A DNA stretch of 64,000 nucleotides from Schistocephalus solidus (Eukaryota; Platyhelminthes; Cestoda; Diphyllobothriidea; Diphyllobothriidae): assembly GCA_017591395.1 (NCBI GenBank), contig WEDG01000728.1, forward strand, positions 1-64,000, given 5' to 3'. Position numbers and translations under genes: made by a program. The notes under the pieces were generated by a model. That model was not told the origin of the DNA, searched no databases, and saw only the letters and a program-made list of their open reading frames with translations. This document shows, in pieces, positions 1-11,480 of this stretch. The stretch's first letter is position 1, and the number at the start of each line of letters is the position of its first letter.

Positions 1-97
1 CCCATCGGTACTGGACAGTTACGTATTGCTGTCTTCTGTAGAGTCTCTTTGACACCTGGTCGACAGCAACGGTATCCATCCTCTCCCTTCGAAGGTT

Positions 98-664
98 GCG
101 GCTAGCCGTGAGTTCCCACCTCCCTCCTCAAAGCGTCAGCTGCAGCCATTTCTGGGCATGGTGCATTTCTACCGTCGGTTCCTCCCTAACTGTGCCGACA
201 CCATTCCGCCTGTCACGAATCTCCTCTCTGGTCCTAAACGGTCGTTTGAGCTCACTCAAGACGCCCTCGTTGCTTTTGAGAAGGGGAAGCCTGCTTTGAC
301 CGATGCCACTCTCCTGACGCATTCAACCCCTGATACTCCCTTCGCCCTCAATATTGATGCTTCCAACGTGGCAGTCGGTGCAGTTCTTCAGCAGCACCTT
401 GTAGGTCAAACCCAAACCTTAGCTTTCTTCTCCCGAAAGTTAACACCTACCGAATTGCACTACAGCACGTTTGGACGGGAGCTGCTTGTTGTTTATCTTG
501 CCGTGAAACACAGCCAACACTTTCTTGAGGGCAGGGACTTCACAATCTTCACGGATCATAAGCCCCTTAGCTTCGCCTTCAAGTCGAATTCCGATAAAAT
601 CAACGGCCGGGAGCTTCGCCAACTGGACTTTATCTCGCAGTTCAACTCAGTTCTGCCCAGGCCA
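98..664 (+). pseudogene. gypsy pol fragment: RT thumb and RNase H
   Basis: Frame 2 reads through the conserved RT/RNase H connection of Ty3/gypsy polyproteins. FLGMVHFYRRFLPN marks the end of RT. ALNIDASNVAVGAVLQQ is the RNase H first aspartate block. TFGRELLVVYLAVKHSQHFL and FTIFTDHKPL are further RNase H blocks. The family function is reverse transcription of the element RNA and removal of RNA from the hybrid. The frame stays open past 660, but from there the sequence no longer resembles RNase H and passes into integrase tail sequence in other frames. This is a deletion product. No start codon or protease/RT core lies in the window. Host expression is unlikely. Confidence 0.85.
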
Positions 665-735
665 ACAGTCTCCGAGTCTTATAGTGAGAAAGACCTGGCG
701 ACCTGCTCTCTAGACTATCCCCGATGTGATCGAGT

Positions 736-897
736 ATGCCGGCCATTGGAACCCCCACCCCCTATGACGGTCCATTCCGGGTTGTCTCTCGAGGGACAAA
801 GACTTTCCGCATCCAACGCAACATTCGCGAGGAGGTTTTGAGCGTGGATCGTCTCAAAGCTGCTGTCCAGGAAACTCCGCCGGACGAGCCCTGTGAT
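736..897 (+). pseudogene. gypsy integrase C-terminal fragment
   Basis: Frame 1 reads PYDGPFRVVSRGTKTFRI followed by EEVLSVDRLKAAV. This is the small beta-barrel-like tail that ends integrase in many gypsy elements of flatworms and fish. The catalytic DDE core and the HHCC finger are absent, removed by the deletion upstream. The frame differs from that of the preceding RNase H piece, so a frameshift accompanies the deletion. After about 900 the frame becomes proline/serine-rich low-complexity sequence. Inactive fragment. Confidence 0.75.
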
Positions 898-1410
898 TTC
901 CTACCTCTGGTCCTCCACCTCCCCCACCCTCTATCCCTCCGTCCCGCATACTTCCTCTTCCTCTATGTCCGCATCCTCCAAGTACAACTTACTCCTCATC
1001 ATCGTCTAGCCCACAAGCTGCAAGTCACACTCACCATTCCCCTGTGCCCCTGTATATACCAACCGCAGTGGACGCAATGTACATTTTCCTGAACATTTTG
1101 TTACTCGTGCTTTTTTTGCCATGAACCATACCCTCAGCCTCGATACACGCCGCCTTCGGTCTAGCCGGGGGTACTGTGGCAGTCCGTTCCCACTCGCGCC
1201 GCTTAGTTCGCTGCTCTTGGTCGAGGTGGTCGGCTCGCGTGATGACCGGCGCAGACGCTGACACACCGTCCGTCTTACACTCCTGCTGGGACTACCCGAA
1301 TCTTGGCACCATCCTCGTGAGTGCTCGAAACCAATCAACGTGCGGCATTTCGCTGATAGGCTGCAGGCAACAAATGATGCATAGGGATCAAGTGGTCTCA
1401 ACAGCGGACA

Positions 1411-2040
1411 CGACAGTTCGACCGTCGTAGTCCGACGATGTCCACCGTATGCTCCATGGAAGGGTGGAGCAGGGACGGTGACTTGCGCGTGAATTGGTTT
1501 TCGAAGTGAGTAGCCTTGCGCTGCAGCTACCGCCTCCTCCTCCTCCCCCAACTGAGCCCGGTGTCAGCACAGAGTCGAGAAGACCGGAGATGGGAGAGGG
1601 CGCAGGTGGCTGGCGCGGCCGGAGCCGCCCTGGACGTGCCACCACACCTGGCTCTGATCCCACGGAGTGGGACTGCCTTAAAGGCCACAGTTCGAAGGAG
1701 CCATTGCAACCTGAATCTCAGTCCGCCAGTCAGCCACTCCACACAAAACACACATTGGGCTGACCACGCGGTCCGAGTTATCCCGTCAGTTGGCAACCTT
1801 CCAAGCCACGGCTTTTAGCGCCCCGTGATAGTTTCAAGCGCGTCAGATTGTTTATAGTGAGGAAAATACGCTGAGCACTCGACCTCACTCTCTCCCCCAC
1901 CCCCACAATCAGACCACTGTCCGAGCCGGTCAGTTGTCTGATGCAGAGCAGGAGCAGCTGCTGGTGACCTCGTCTACGTGTACTACGTACACGACCACAG
2001 CCCCAAACACAAGCACCAGGATTTCAGCACAACAGGGGTT
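1411..2040 (-). repeat. 630-bp repeat family, full-length copy A
   Basis: Full-length copy of a GC-rich interspersed repeat, in reverse orientation. Its 5' end in repeat sense lies at the high coordinate (head ACCCCTGTTGTG...CCTGGTGC). Its 3' end is GTCGAACTGTCG at 1411-1422. The 630-bp length matches copies 14471-15101 (631) and 59137-59768 (632). It carries no coding capacity. Short open frames in it are by-products. No target-site duplication is visible here. Confidence 0.85.
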
Positions 2041-2080
2041 GAAGGGCTTACATCTCACATGTGCAGAGATAGCCAGAGGT

Positions 2081-2203
2081 CACGTTAAGAAGGAGCCATC
2101 GCAGCCTGACTCCTCAGATCCACCAGTCAGCCACTCCCACACATTGGACTAACTGCGAGGTCTACGAGTGTAATTGTCAGTTGGCAACCTTCCAACCGCG
2201 GCA
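2081..2203 (-). repeat. 630-bp repeat family, internal fragment
   Basis: Matches the middle of the repeat body (AAGAAGGAGCCAT...CAGTTGGCAACCTTCCAA), in the same orientation as its neighbours. It sits between copy A and copy B, making a local tandem cluster of three. Confidence 0.75.
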
Positions 2204-2212
2204 CTCAACGTT

Positions 2213-2627
2213 ACCGCACTCTCTTCTCCTCCCCACCTGAGCCCGGTCTCATGACACAGTCAAGAAGACCGGAGATGGGAGTGGGCACAGGTGGCTGGCA
2301 CGGCCGGAGCCGCCCCGGGGCGTGCCACCACACCTGGCTCGGGTCCCAAAGAGTGGGGGTGCCATAAAGACCACATTAAGAAGGAGCCATTGCAGCCTGA
2401 CTCTCAGTCCGCCAGTCAGCCACTCCACACAAAACACACATTGGGCTGACCACGCGGTCCGAGTTATCGTGTCAGTTGGCAACCTTTCAAGCCACGGCTT
2501 TTAGCGCACCGTGATAGTTTCAAGCGCGTTAGATTGTTTATAGTGAGGAATATGCGCTGAGCTGTCGACCTCACTCTCTCCCCAACCCCCACCATCAGAC
2601 GCTGTCCGAGCCGGTCAGTTGCCTGAT
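2213..2627 (-). repeat. 630-bp repeat family, copy B fused to LINE-1 zinc-finger end
   Basis: Body of the repeat without its usual head. At its upstream side in repeat sense (about 2627) it joins directly to the last zinc finger of LINE-1, inside codons for a GLLGHMR motif. The same reading frame continues into repeat sequence. It reaches the body from the CAACTGACCGGCTCGG start and ends in the CTC-rich part near 2213. Confidence 0.8.
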
Positions 2628-5235
2628 GTGGGAGTGGGCGCATGTGTCCTAATAGGCCCATGCGGTGTGTGAATGTGCGTGAGCAGTGAAGGCGGGCGCG
2701 TCGACTGTATGTCAGAGCCCCAGGCACTGGTTCACCAGCCTCCGTGCGATGGATTCGCAGGTGACCGACCAGGCCGATGCGTGAGTTGAAGGTGCGGGCG
2801 CAGTGTGGGCAGGAGAAATCGGTAGAGGCTGGGAGGATTTCATTCATGGTAGTGGGGGCGTCAGGGGCTCTAAGAATGGCAGGAGCGGAGGATGTGCATG
2901 GTGTATCGGTGTTGTCGGCATTGTGGTGTATGCCGCTGTCATGGATGCGCATGTGACCGAATAGGCCATGCGATGAGTGAATGCGCGAGGACGTGAGGGC
3001 AGTGGAGGCGACGATCTCTGCTGTGTGATGGTGTTCCAGGCACTGGCTCACCGGTCTCTGTACGATGTATTCGCAAGTGACCGATCAGGCCGATGCGTGA
3101 GGTGAATGTGCGGTCGCATTGAGTGCAACAGGAGAGATTCCCCATCGCTGATGCGGTGGTGGTGGAGGAAGTGAAGGCGAAGGCGGTGGTGGGGGTAACA
3201 GGCGATGAGTAGATGGATGTGGTCTCTATGGTGGTGGGAGTAACAGAATTGATTCCAGGAGTGAGGGTGGGAGAGTCAGAGGAGGGTTGGCCGGGTGACA
3301 GAGTGGAATTAGCCGGTTTGTTGGTACGTTGCGTCCGAAGATGTCCAACCAGGCCGGTCGCGCGCGGAAGATGCGTTGACAGCGCGGGCATGTTAGCGGG
3401 GCCTGGGCATTGGCGGTGTTGGTGCGGGGCGCTGGTGACTTTCGTGCCGCTCTTTTGGCCTTGGCGGCGGCGATCCGGTTGGCCTCATAGATTGCTGAAC
3501 CAGTCTTCACTGATCTTCTCCATGCCGGTCTATCCTGGGCGAGGTCCTCCCAGGTCGCCGAGTGGATTTGCCAGTTGCTTCAGCGATTTCTCTAAGTGTC
3601 CTTGTAGCGTCGTTTTTGACCTCCCTGCCGGCGAGAACCCGTAGCGACATCTCCGTAGAAAAGTCGTTTGGGTAGTCGCTCGTCGTCCATTCTTACCAGG
3701 TGGCCGCTCCATCGCAGTTGCACTTGCCTCAGCATGGCATGGATGCTGAGGATTCCGGTCCGCTCCAGGACTTCCGTGTCCGGGATCCTGTCTTTCCATC
3801 TCAGCTTCAGTATTCTGTGGAGGCAGCTGAGATGAAAGTGATTCAGCTTCCTGGCTTGGTTCGAGTAGACGGTCCAGGTTTCCGCTCCGTAAAGAGTGTC
3901 GTCAAGACGACGGCCTTGTATATCTTCAGTTTGGTGTTCAGGTGAATACCGTGGCGATTCCACACGGAGGCCTGCAGCCGGCCGAAGGCCTGGCTAGCTT
4001 TGGAGATCCGTTGGGCAACCTCGTCATCGATTCTCGTGTTGCGCGACATCGTGCTTCCTAGATAAGCGAAGGTTTCCACGTTTTTGAGTTGAGCACCGTT
4101 GACGTGATTCGAAGAGCATTGTATTCCGTGCTGGGTGGCGGCTGGTGCATGACAACCGTTTTGGCTGTACTGATTGTTAATCCAAAATCGGCGCAGCCTT
4201 CGGCGAAGAGGTCCATGCTCCTTTGCATGTCCTCCTCCGTCACGGTGTTAAGGGCGCAGTCGTCCGCGAAGAGCAAGTCATGGACTGTAGTCGTAGACAC
4301 GCGCGTTGGAGCCTGCATACGCCGACTGTTAAGAAGGTGCCCGTCAGTTCTGTAGGCGATGCGGATACCAGGCTGCTCATCACGGTAGGCGTCTATCAGC
4401 ATAGCCGAGAACATGAGACTGAAGAGGGTGGGGGCCAGTACGCAGCCCTGCTTCACTCCGTTGGTCACTGCGAATGCTTCGGATACCGTCCCGTTGTCAG
4501 TGACGCGCGCCGTCATCCCGTCATGAAGCTGACGCACCATGTGCGTGAACCGCTCAGGAGAGCCGAATTTCTGCATGACTTTCCACAGTCCGTCACGATT
4601 CACCGTGTCAAAGGCTTTCGTTAGATCCACGAAGGTAGTGTATAGGTGAGTTCGCATCTCCCGACACTTCTCTTGTAGCTGGCGGGCGGCAAAGATCATA
4701 TCGATTGTTCCGCGGTGTCGGCGGAAGCCACATTGGCTTTTCCGGGAGCAGGCCCCTGCTCTAGGTGACCGTTAAGACGATTGAGAAGGATACGGGCGAA
4801 GATATTCCCGGCGATGTTGAGCAACGAGATGCCTCTGTGATTATCACAGAGTTGCCGGTTCCCCTTCCGTTTTGTAGAGATGGACGATGGTCGCGTCTTT
4901 TGAAATCCTGAGGAACTTGTCCTTGGCGCCACATCTCCTGGAAGAGTGTTGTGAGTTCTGCCATCAGCCGGGGCCCACCGTGCTTGTAGACTTCCGGTGG
5001 GATTGCGTCGGATCCCGGTGCTTTACCGCTGGAAATCTGCTGCACGGCCCGGATGGTTTCTGGTAGGGAATGCGGCAGATCTAGGTCATTGTTCGTGTCC
5101 ACTTGAGGGAGCCGGTCAATGGCAGCATCGGAGATGGCTGATGAGCAATTAAGGACACTTCTGAAGTGCTCGGCCCAGCGCTTCAGAATTTGCGATTTCT
5201 CTGTCAGCAGTGTTGTGCCGTCAGCGGACACGCAC
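2627..5235 (-). mobile_element. LINE-1: 5'-truncated zinc-finger non-LTR retrotransposon
   Basis: Non-LTR retrotransposon on the minus strand, cut at its 5' side near 5235. The endonuclease and the 5' leader are missing. In order it retains the RT N-terminal region, the RT core with an intact FADD box, a long C-terminal RT extension and several C2H2 finger modules. It is broken by frameshifts. Its sequence is very close to LINE-3 at 38529-42240 over the RT, so the two look like recent members of one subfamily. The 3' end is fused to the 630-bp repeat body. The abrupt 5' truncation fits target-primed reverse transcription. Confidence 0.88.
2640..3510 (-). pseudogene. LINE-1 C-terminal C2H2 zinc-finger region
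   Basis: Minus-strand frames 3226-3510, 2939-3391 and 2464-3051 contain repeated C2H2 modules. Examples are FSCPHCARTF followed by GLVGHLRIHR, and a second with CTQCDRTFTSRIGLIGHLRI. They are linked by Ser/Thr/Pro-rich spacers. The recurring linker TEAGEPVPGA...YSRR is typical of this LINE family and argues against a host zinc-finger gene. Some fingers have lost a cysteine or histidine, and two frameshifts break the run. The fingers presumably bind element RNA or DNA (inference). Confidence 0.82.
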
Positions 5236-5249
5236 AAGCATAACAGCAA
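3592..5249 (-). pseudogene. LINE-1 reverse transcriptase, frameshifted
   Basis: Reverse transcriptase of an endonuclease-type LINE, read in successive frames. 4761-5249 gives [20 protein letters not shown], the finger region before motif 1. 4696-4932 gives [14 protein letters not shown]. 4058-4699 gives motif A ([13 protein letters not shown]), motif B ([14 protein letters not shown]) and motif C ([10 protein letters not shown]). 3843-4079 and 3592-3963 give the extension with [19 protein letters not shown] and the GAETWTVY and [19 protein letters not shown] blocks. The catalytic FADD is intact. However, at least three frameshifts separate the pieces, so no full enzyme can be made. The family copies element RNA at a nicked target site. 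Confidence 0.88.
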
Positions 5250-6899
5250 CTGGCCTGAAGAGACCGCTTGCTGGAGCTGTGTGTGCAGAGCCCTTTGTAA
5301 GCTCTTTGCCCCAGTAAAAGCTTGTCCTACTTAATCCGTCTTTCCTGACTTTCGATTTAGGAAACCTTCGTGTTGTCGACCTCACGACTTCGGCAATACC
5401 TCGGGATTTCTCATTCCTCCGCTCTATGTCAACTGCTCACGAGGGTTCTTATAGAACACGAGTTTTATTTTGGCGTTAATTGGTAGGCATCACCAGAATA
5501 AAATCGACATGGCAAGGGTTTGAACGTGGGAATTCTGGTGAGTGGGACAGTGTATTGCCTTTACGATACGTCCTCTCTATCAAAGAGGGGGCGAACGTCT
5601 AAGTCACGTGATCCAAGCCAGTTTGTTAACAAGGCCCAATTCGCTGTACTCGAATCCATACCTACGGGCCATCGTTTGGCTTAGTCAATTGATAAATTCG
5701 GTTGGCCTTTTGCAATAAACTGGCACTTGAATACAGCCTTGCTTATCAGTTCAATGCAACATGCAAGCATTTGACATGTTGTATTAAGGTAACGCCCTTA
5801 ATTAGCCAACCATTTGGAAGTGCCAGTGTAATCGATAATGGACTGACACCCCCTGAAGAATCTACTAGCCGATTTTCGATTTGCACCTACAGGTCGGTGA
5901 AAAGGTGTTTTCCTACTGAAAAAATTTGCTCGTTAAACAGGTTGTGCCCATGTCAATTCCATACTCACATAAGAAGTAGTGAGCTGCTCGACACATATTG
6001 CCTAGCCTCTTGATAAATTCTGGCTTCGAAACTGTAGCAAAGCGCCAACACCATATTTGCACTTCTCAGTATAGCAGCTTCCCGAATGCATTTAACGTAA
6101 ACACTAAAGTAGCGACTTTTCATGTCAATGTTATCGTCTCACATCCCTACTGGCCGACAGTTAAAAAATAGTGCGAAGACTATTTACCACAATAACGATA
6201 ATGCAGCGCAACTTAAATTGACCTTCAAACACTCCGAAGCTTATTTCGGCTGATAAATACATATTTAACATGACATAATCGGAAAACGGATGTGATAGTG
6301 CATGTTTTAATTCAAAAGGGCAGTTTGAAACAGGGTTTATTTATACGCCAGAACCCACAATTCCGGGATAAAAAGGGCGGGAAATTGAGTAATCACACAA
6401 AACGTCCGAAGGAGGATTGCACTCACTTCAATACCAACACAATATAACTCCAGAAAGGCATCTTTTTATCGTGTGTGGAATGGGGCGGGCAAGTCGCTGA
6501 CTATCCTCTTCAAGATTAGATACCTATTACCCGTCCACCCTGTATTATCTGTAGAAATGTAACCAGCTGTATTTTATGCACTTGTCTGCACAGCTAATAG
6601 CACCTGCTAGCCTGAGAGACCTTGTTAAATACACACATATGCTCGCCAAATGCTCTTCTGGAAATACCTAACGCCTAGCCTGCCACTCCTTACTTCAGGA
6701 AAGAGTTCAGGAAAAGACGAGGAAGACTGGGATGGCCAATTGTGACCTAATAGTCGTCGTCGTCGTCGTGGTCTTCGTCAGTCAGCCATACTCAACCGCA
6801 GCTTTGCATGACCTGAGATTCCAACCCAGTTTGTTTGGCCAGTGATTATTTTAAAGTCCAACGGTCTACTTTTGAGTCACGGGTCTGTTAAGGGCCGTA
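5250..6899. other. Intergenic, nothing recognised
   Basis: I see no coherent coding frame, RNA gene or recognisable repeat. A short GTC trinucleotide run lies near 6751-6770. Confidence 0.5.
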
Positions 6900-7550
6900 G
6901 GGAACTATTTTTCTATGCTGTCTCGGCCTTTTGACGGATGCTTTTGGGGCTTGACGGCCACTGGCGTTGCGCATCGTCACCTTGAAAAATGACCTCTTCT
7001 GGATGCCCAAACTGTTTTATCGAGCAAAACAAGTGGCGAGTGGGCAGATGATGGCCAAAAGGACAGCAACCCAAAGTCTGGAGGGCCATTCCTACATACA
7101 AGGACTCTCTGAGGCAGCTTATCGACTGTTACAACCCGTCGGAGTAAGCATAGTCCATCGACCCCAAGCGACAATTCGTCGACATGTGATGTAACTTAAG
7201 GACAGACTTCCCTCTAAAGAAACCTCTGCAGTTTTTTACCAAATAGGTTGCAAGTATGGCGACTGCAACTACGTTGGCAAAACTGGGTGGTAATAAAGGA
7301 CCCATCTACATGAGCGCAAGCAGGTGGCGCGGAGGCTAGACCACAACTCACAGCTTGCAGCTCATATTGGAGAGACTGGCCACACTTTCGATATTCAAAG
7401 GGCGACCGTATTAAGACCGAGGCACGTCAAAAGCAGAACAACCTACGTTTGAGGCATGAAATTCAGATGTCAACTCTCAGGAGGCCTCTAGGCCTTCCTG
7501 AGGCTTATAGAGTCCCACATAATTATATAAATAAACGTGAAGACAAGGTG
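6900..7550 (+). mobile_element. Penelope-like element fragment (P1) with GIY-YIG domain
   Basis: Frame 1 reads PVGVSIVHRPQATIRRHVM, a stop, then KDRLPSKETSAVFYQIGC, then CNYVGKTG, two stops, then SQLAAHIGETGHTFDI. This is the linker plus GIY-YIG endonuclease that ends Penelope-like retroelements. Here GIY-YIG appears as VFYQIGC...NYVGKTG, and the GETGHTF block follows. The reverse transcriptase upstream is missing or unrecognisable. At least four in-frame stops make it a pseudogene. Confidence 0.75.
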
Positions 7551-8999
7551 GTCACGCCGAAATTACGTATTTCTTAGACAGTTTGTGTTTACCTTGGTGC
7601 TTTTAAATGACTGTATCCGGATGGTTTGCAACCTCAGAGGGGAATGCGTCGGCAAAGCAGCATAGAAAAATTCGCATCCAAACATTATCACAGTCCAAAA
7701 AAGAGAGCAGGTGAAGACAAATAAAATACAATACAGTAGTAAATACACTGGAATGACAATTTCTGGCAGTCAACGCTACCCCGAGGCCCAGATTGTGGCT
7801 CACCCAACAGGCCATACAGATCCAATGCTCATATTGGGCTCGCCCTCGCGATTGGGAACAGGCCATCTTGGAGTAGCGTTCACGGATACTACCTGATTGC
7901 TGGAAGAATAGATGGTGATTCCATTTTTTCGGCCTGGTGATGCAAGTTGCCGGAATTAAATGTTCCCTGACCTGTCGAATGCGTGTTCCAATTTGCAGTG
8001 TACCCACGCCCGGCTTAGGAGACGACAAGTACATCTGAACTAGTCGCCATAGTGTTTCGTTGCCCTGTTCATAACAGCTCCTCAGTCCAGGGCCAGTTTC
8101 ACTGACCAGATGGTGGTATACTCTCGAACCAAGAGTGTCACGAATTCATCACCAGTTTAATCGTCACCGGAGTACTGTTTCGTCATACGCCTACCGCGGA
8201 ACCGAAAGTGCTCTTAGTTGACGGTAGCTCTGTTGCATTTTTGAACTCTGTAGGACCACGATGTTGTTTTCCGTGCCCTGGGAGCATATTCCGCAAACAT
8301 TGGACGCAAAAATTCCAACTGGGTAGAAAGCCAGCGGAGGGAAGCGGTTTAATGAGTTGCACAGTTGTCTGTAAATCTCAAATTCAACAAACCTCCTGCC
8401 AAAAAAGAGGATGCATGTTCTAGCCTTTTTGACGTAGTTTTTCAGGCCACACACAAAGTGTAGACGGAGAGTTTTGAACAGCTGTTGCGCGCACAATTTG
8501 ATCCTCGTTTTCATGCCCTTGTGTAGGCGGGGGAAGCGGAGCTACCAGGAGGCTGGGGGTGGGGCAGGGGAGGGGGCGTACGTGCGTTCGATACCTGCAC
8601 TGTCAACCAAGATTTGCGAGAAGTCGCGAAGGCGAAAAAAAACGTTTGGCCAGTGGCAGCAAAAACCTGTCGAATGAACAATAACAACAAATGGCAAAAC
8701 CCGCATGACCAAACGGGGTTTTACCAGTCGAAGGCAGCCACTCGCATTAGGCAGAAGTAGTGTGAAGTCGCTGGAGGCCACACACGGACAAATTAACCTG
8801 AGACTGCCGAATGTCCTTGCTGGATAAACATTAAAATTTGCACAAGGGACTTGAGCGGCTCATTTGTAGAATGAGATGTTGCTCATCTGCGATCCTCAGA
8901 ACATGTGAACATTGAATAACGTTCAGTAAAAACTCACAAATGACCACCTTCGAGTGAGCATCCTCCAGTTCACCTGAGTAAAAATATGTTTGAACAAAT
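7551..8999. other. Intergenic, nothing recognised
   Basis: Moderate-GC sequence. The minus-strand frame 7603-8034 (143 codons) shows no domain I recognise and no splice context, so I do not call it a gene. Confidence 0.45.
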
Positions 9000-9900
9000 C
9001 AAAAGTTAAGTAGTGTGTATTTTTATATTAATTTTCGAAATGCAGTAATTCTTCGCTAAATCGCGCTTCGACTATCGCGGTTTCAAAAAATTTCAAATTA
9101 ATTAGTACTAGCTTTCCATTAAGTTTTAATGCCATTGTAAATTCAAATATATTTTATAGTAAAATGCATAAAAATATTCTTTCATGTACTCATTTCATAG
9201 AAAATTATGCTGTCTTCAAAGTATGTACTTTAAAAAAGGGTGACTTTCGATTTTTTTTAAAAACTTTCGAAATTCATGAATAATTGTGAACCCAGCCCAC
9301 TATTATACATGTTTTCAGATTTTCAAAACTACAAGCTGCATATTTTCCATCTACGGAAAATCTTGCATTTATAGCAGCTATAAAGAAGTGGTAATATATG
9401 GCCCATATAATTTAGAAGTCCATGTGGACCCTATAGTATACTTTATAAGTAACATAAACATATGGGGAAATACGATGCTTTACAAATACACGTTTCACGG
9501 TCTTAAAAATCTCCTAAGTAGAAACTTTTCGAAAATAAAAAGGTTCCCTTTCGTAGAGTATGATATTTTAAGAAAGACGTTATTTGTTACTAACTGAATC
9601 GGAGAAAGAATACTGTCATCTATTTTTTCTAAGAAACATAGTTTAAATTAATAAAATAAAAGGACAAACATTTTTACAGTCCGTGGTTTTTTGAAGGTGG
9701 CCAGAACAAAGCTCGTAAAAAGTCGATATCTTGATGTGATTGAAATAGCACGAGATTATGTTGCGCTATAATTAATATATCGAACCTACTGAAGTTGTCT
9801 TTTTTGAATCGACAATGCATTTATACATTTTTGAATTTTCACATTTCCTCTAAGTTTTAAATTCGTTTAAGGTTGTTCATTTATATTTCAAACCTTTGGT
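9000..9900 (+). repeat. AT-rich dispersed repeat, copy 1
   Basis: AT-rich block sharing ordered stretches with 32480-33470. Examples are AATGYCATTG...ATGCATAAAA followed by CTTTC near 9125-9185 and 32715-32775, and a TATTTTAAGAA-type stretch near 9560-9640 and 33300-33390. It has no coding capacity. The family is unknown to me. Confidence 0.4.
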
Positions 9901-9995
9901 ACATGCGTTGATGCCCGTTCCCGAGTGAATATCAATCTTTCCTGTGGTTTGGTATTTTGCAAGAGTAAGGTCACGTACTGTCTGTAGTATTGCTG

Positions 9996-10702
9996 GGTGT
10001 AGGGGGTACTAGTTACGGGTGGTGGGCACCACGCAGGTAGCATTAGGTCGCTCCATTTGTCACGCGCAGGTGGTGAATGCTCCTGTGGCCGCCTCTAACT
10101 GGTATCCAACTCTCACCTGTGGCTCCTCGAGGCTGGGCCCTGCCCAGCGGCCATACCCCGGCCAATCGCCACGACTGGCGGGCTAAACCAGGTGACGGAC
10201 TCCGGTGTTGTGAGTGTCTCCATACTCGGTACATCTGCTACATTTCTCCCTGCATTTCCGCTCTTCTTCCCTTCCCCGCCCTTCTCCTTGCCACCCTCTG
10301 CACTCCTCCGTGTCCCTGCACTCTCCTCCTCCTCCCCCCTCCCTACCCAATCCCCTCTAACCTCCTCCTCTCCCCTCACCCGCGGTCGAAAAGTACTACA
10401 GTGAGGGTGACATGCAATCACGTAGGCGGTCCAGGCGAATCTATCGTTCTCTCACTAACCAAAATTGTGACCCATTGTGGAGTTCGGAAGCCGCCTGGGA
10501 TGACTCAGCAGCCCTATTTAGGGACAGAACTGCTTACTCCCCCGCGGGGGAGGTGGCTAGAAAAGGTGCCTAAGCAAATGCTGGTCTCATGACAGCTGCA
10601 GCGGACCATGGCTCGCAGATAGCAATTTCAGGCGTTCGGAAACTTAAAACTATACCAACAACTCCTCTCCCTCCGGGATGCCCCGAGGCTGTTCAAGTGA
10701 GC
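9996..10702 (+). other. LINE-2 5' leader
   Basis: Untranslated leader of LINE-2, collinear with 38529-39115 of LINE-3. Both hold the block GGTGAATGCTCCTGTGGCCG and a CT-rich tract before the endonuclease frame. The 171-codon frame through it is proline/leucine-rich and has no family support. Confidence 0.7.
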
Positions 10703-11480
10703 CCGCTCTCTCTCTCTCTAGCAGCCTGGAATGTTCGATCCCTTTTAGACAATCCGAGAAGTAACCGGCCGGAACGGAGGATGGCACTATTCACCAGGGA
10801 TCTGGCCCGATACAAGGTGGACATTACTGCACTCAGCGAGACCCGATTATCTGAAAAGGGTCAGCTGGATGAGGTGGGTGTTGGCTGCACCTTCTTCTGG
10901 AGCGGTCGCCCAAAGGCAGAGCGACGCAACGCTGGTGCTGCCTTTGCCATCCGGAATGACCTTGTGGGACGACTGCTCGGTTTGTCACAGTGCATCAAAG
11001 ACCGCCTGATCAGCCTCCGACTGCCTCTCCGGGGAGACAAATTCGCCACAATAATCATCGCCTACGCCTCACCTCCCCAATGAGGACCTGAACGCCCTCC
11101 TGGAGACTGGGCCGAAGGCGGATAAGTTAATTGTCCTTGGCGACTTTAACGCTCGCGTCAGAACAGACCATGCCACGTGGAGAGGAGTGCTGGGCCCACA
11201 TGGTCTCGCCGACTTCAATGACAATTTTCGTCTCCTCCTACAAACCTGCACAGAGCACCGCCTGATCCTAACCAACAATTTCTTCTGCCTCCCAATGCGG
11301 CAGAAGGCGACCTGAATGCACCCCGGTCAAGAGGCTGGCACCTGCTGGATTACGTTCTCGTCCGGAGGCGAGATAAACAGGACGTGCTGGTGACAAAGAC
11401 GTTCCCCGGTGCCGACGGATGGACGGATCACCACCTCGTCATCTCCAAGATGAGGCTTAATCTGCAACCACGCAGGTAAG
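10703..11480 (+). pseudogene. LINE-2 AP-endonuclease, frameshifted
   Basis: Exonuclease/endonuclease/phosphatase fold of a LINE, which nicks target DNA. The first part (frame of 10589-11083) has [11 protein letters not shown], then DITALSETRLSE with the catalytic glutamate, then [10 protein letters not shown]. The frame ends at 11083 because about 30 bp present in LINE-3 are missing. The rest is in another frame and gives [11 protein letters not shown] with the catalytic Asp/Asn pair intact. The C-terminal block [17 protein letters not shown] and a DGWTDH catalytic histidine block follow at about 11335-11460. One stop and one deletion inactivate it. Confidence 0.85.

Larger units (their letters stand above)
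1..1410 (+). mobile_element. Ty3/gypsy LTR retrotransposon remnant
   Basis: Remnant of a gypsy-type LTR retrotransposon in sense orientation. It joins the end of the reverse transcriptase and RNase H (about 95-660) almost directly to the integrase C-terminus (about 736-895). Most of integrase is therefore deleted. A further gypsy-like tail is readable in frame 2 at about 1064-1130 (motif RSGRNVHFPEHFVTRAF). A PPT-like GGGGGTAC then TGTGGCAGTC near 1165-1180 could mark the start of a 3' LTR, but no second LTR is present to confirm it. The left side is cut by the window edge. Confidence 0.8.

Noticed and set aside
2464..3510. C2H2 zinc-finger frames as a possible host transcription factor
   Set aside because: The fingers follow directly on LINE reverse transcriptase and carry the same linker as the equivalent region of LINE-2, so they are part of the LINE.
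10077..10592. 171-codon frame in front of the LINE-2 endonuclease
   Set aside because: It is proline/leucine-rich, and the collinear LINE-3 leader does not keep the frame open.
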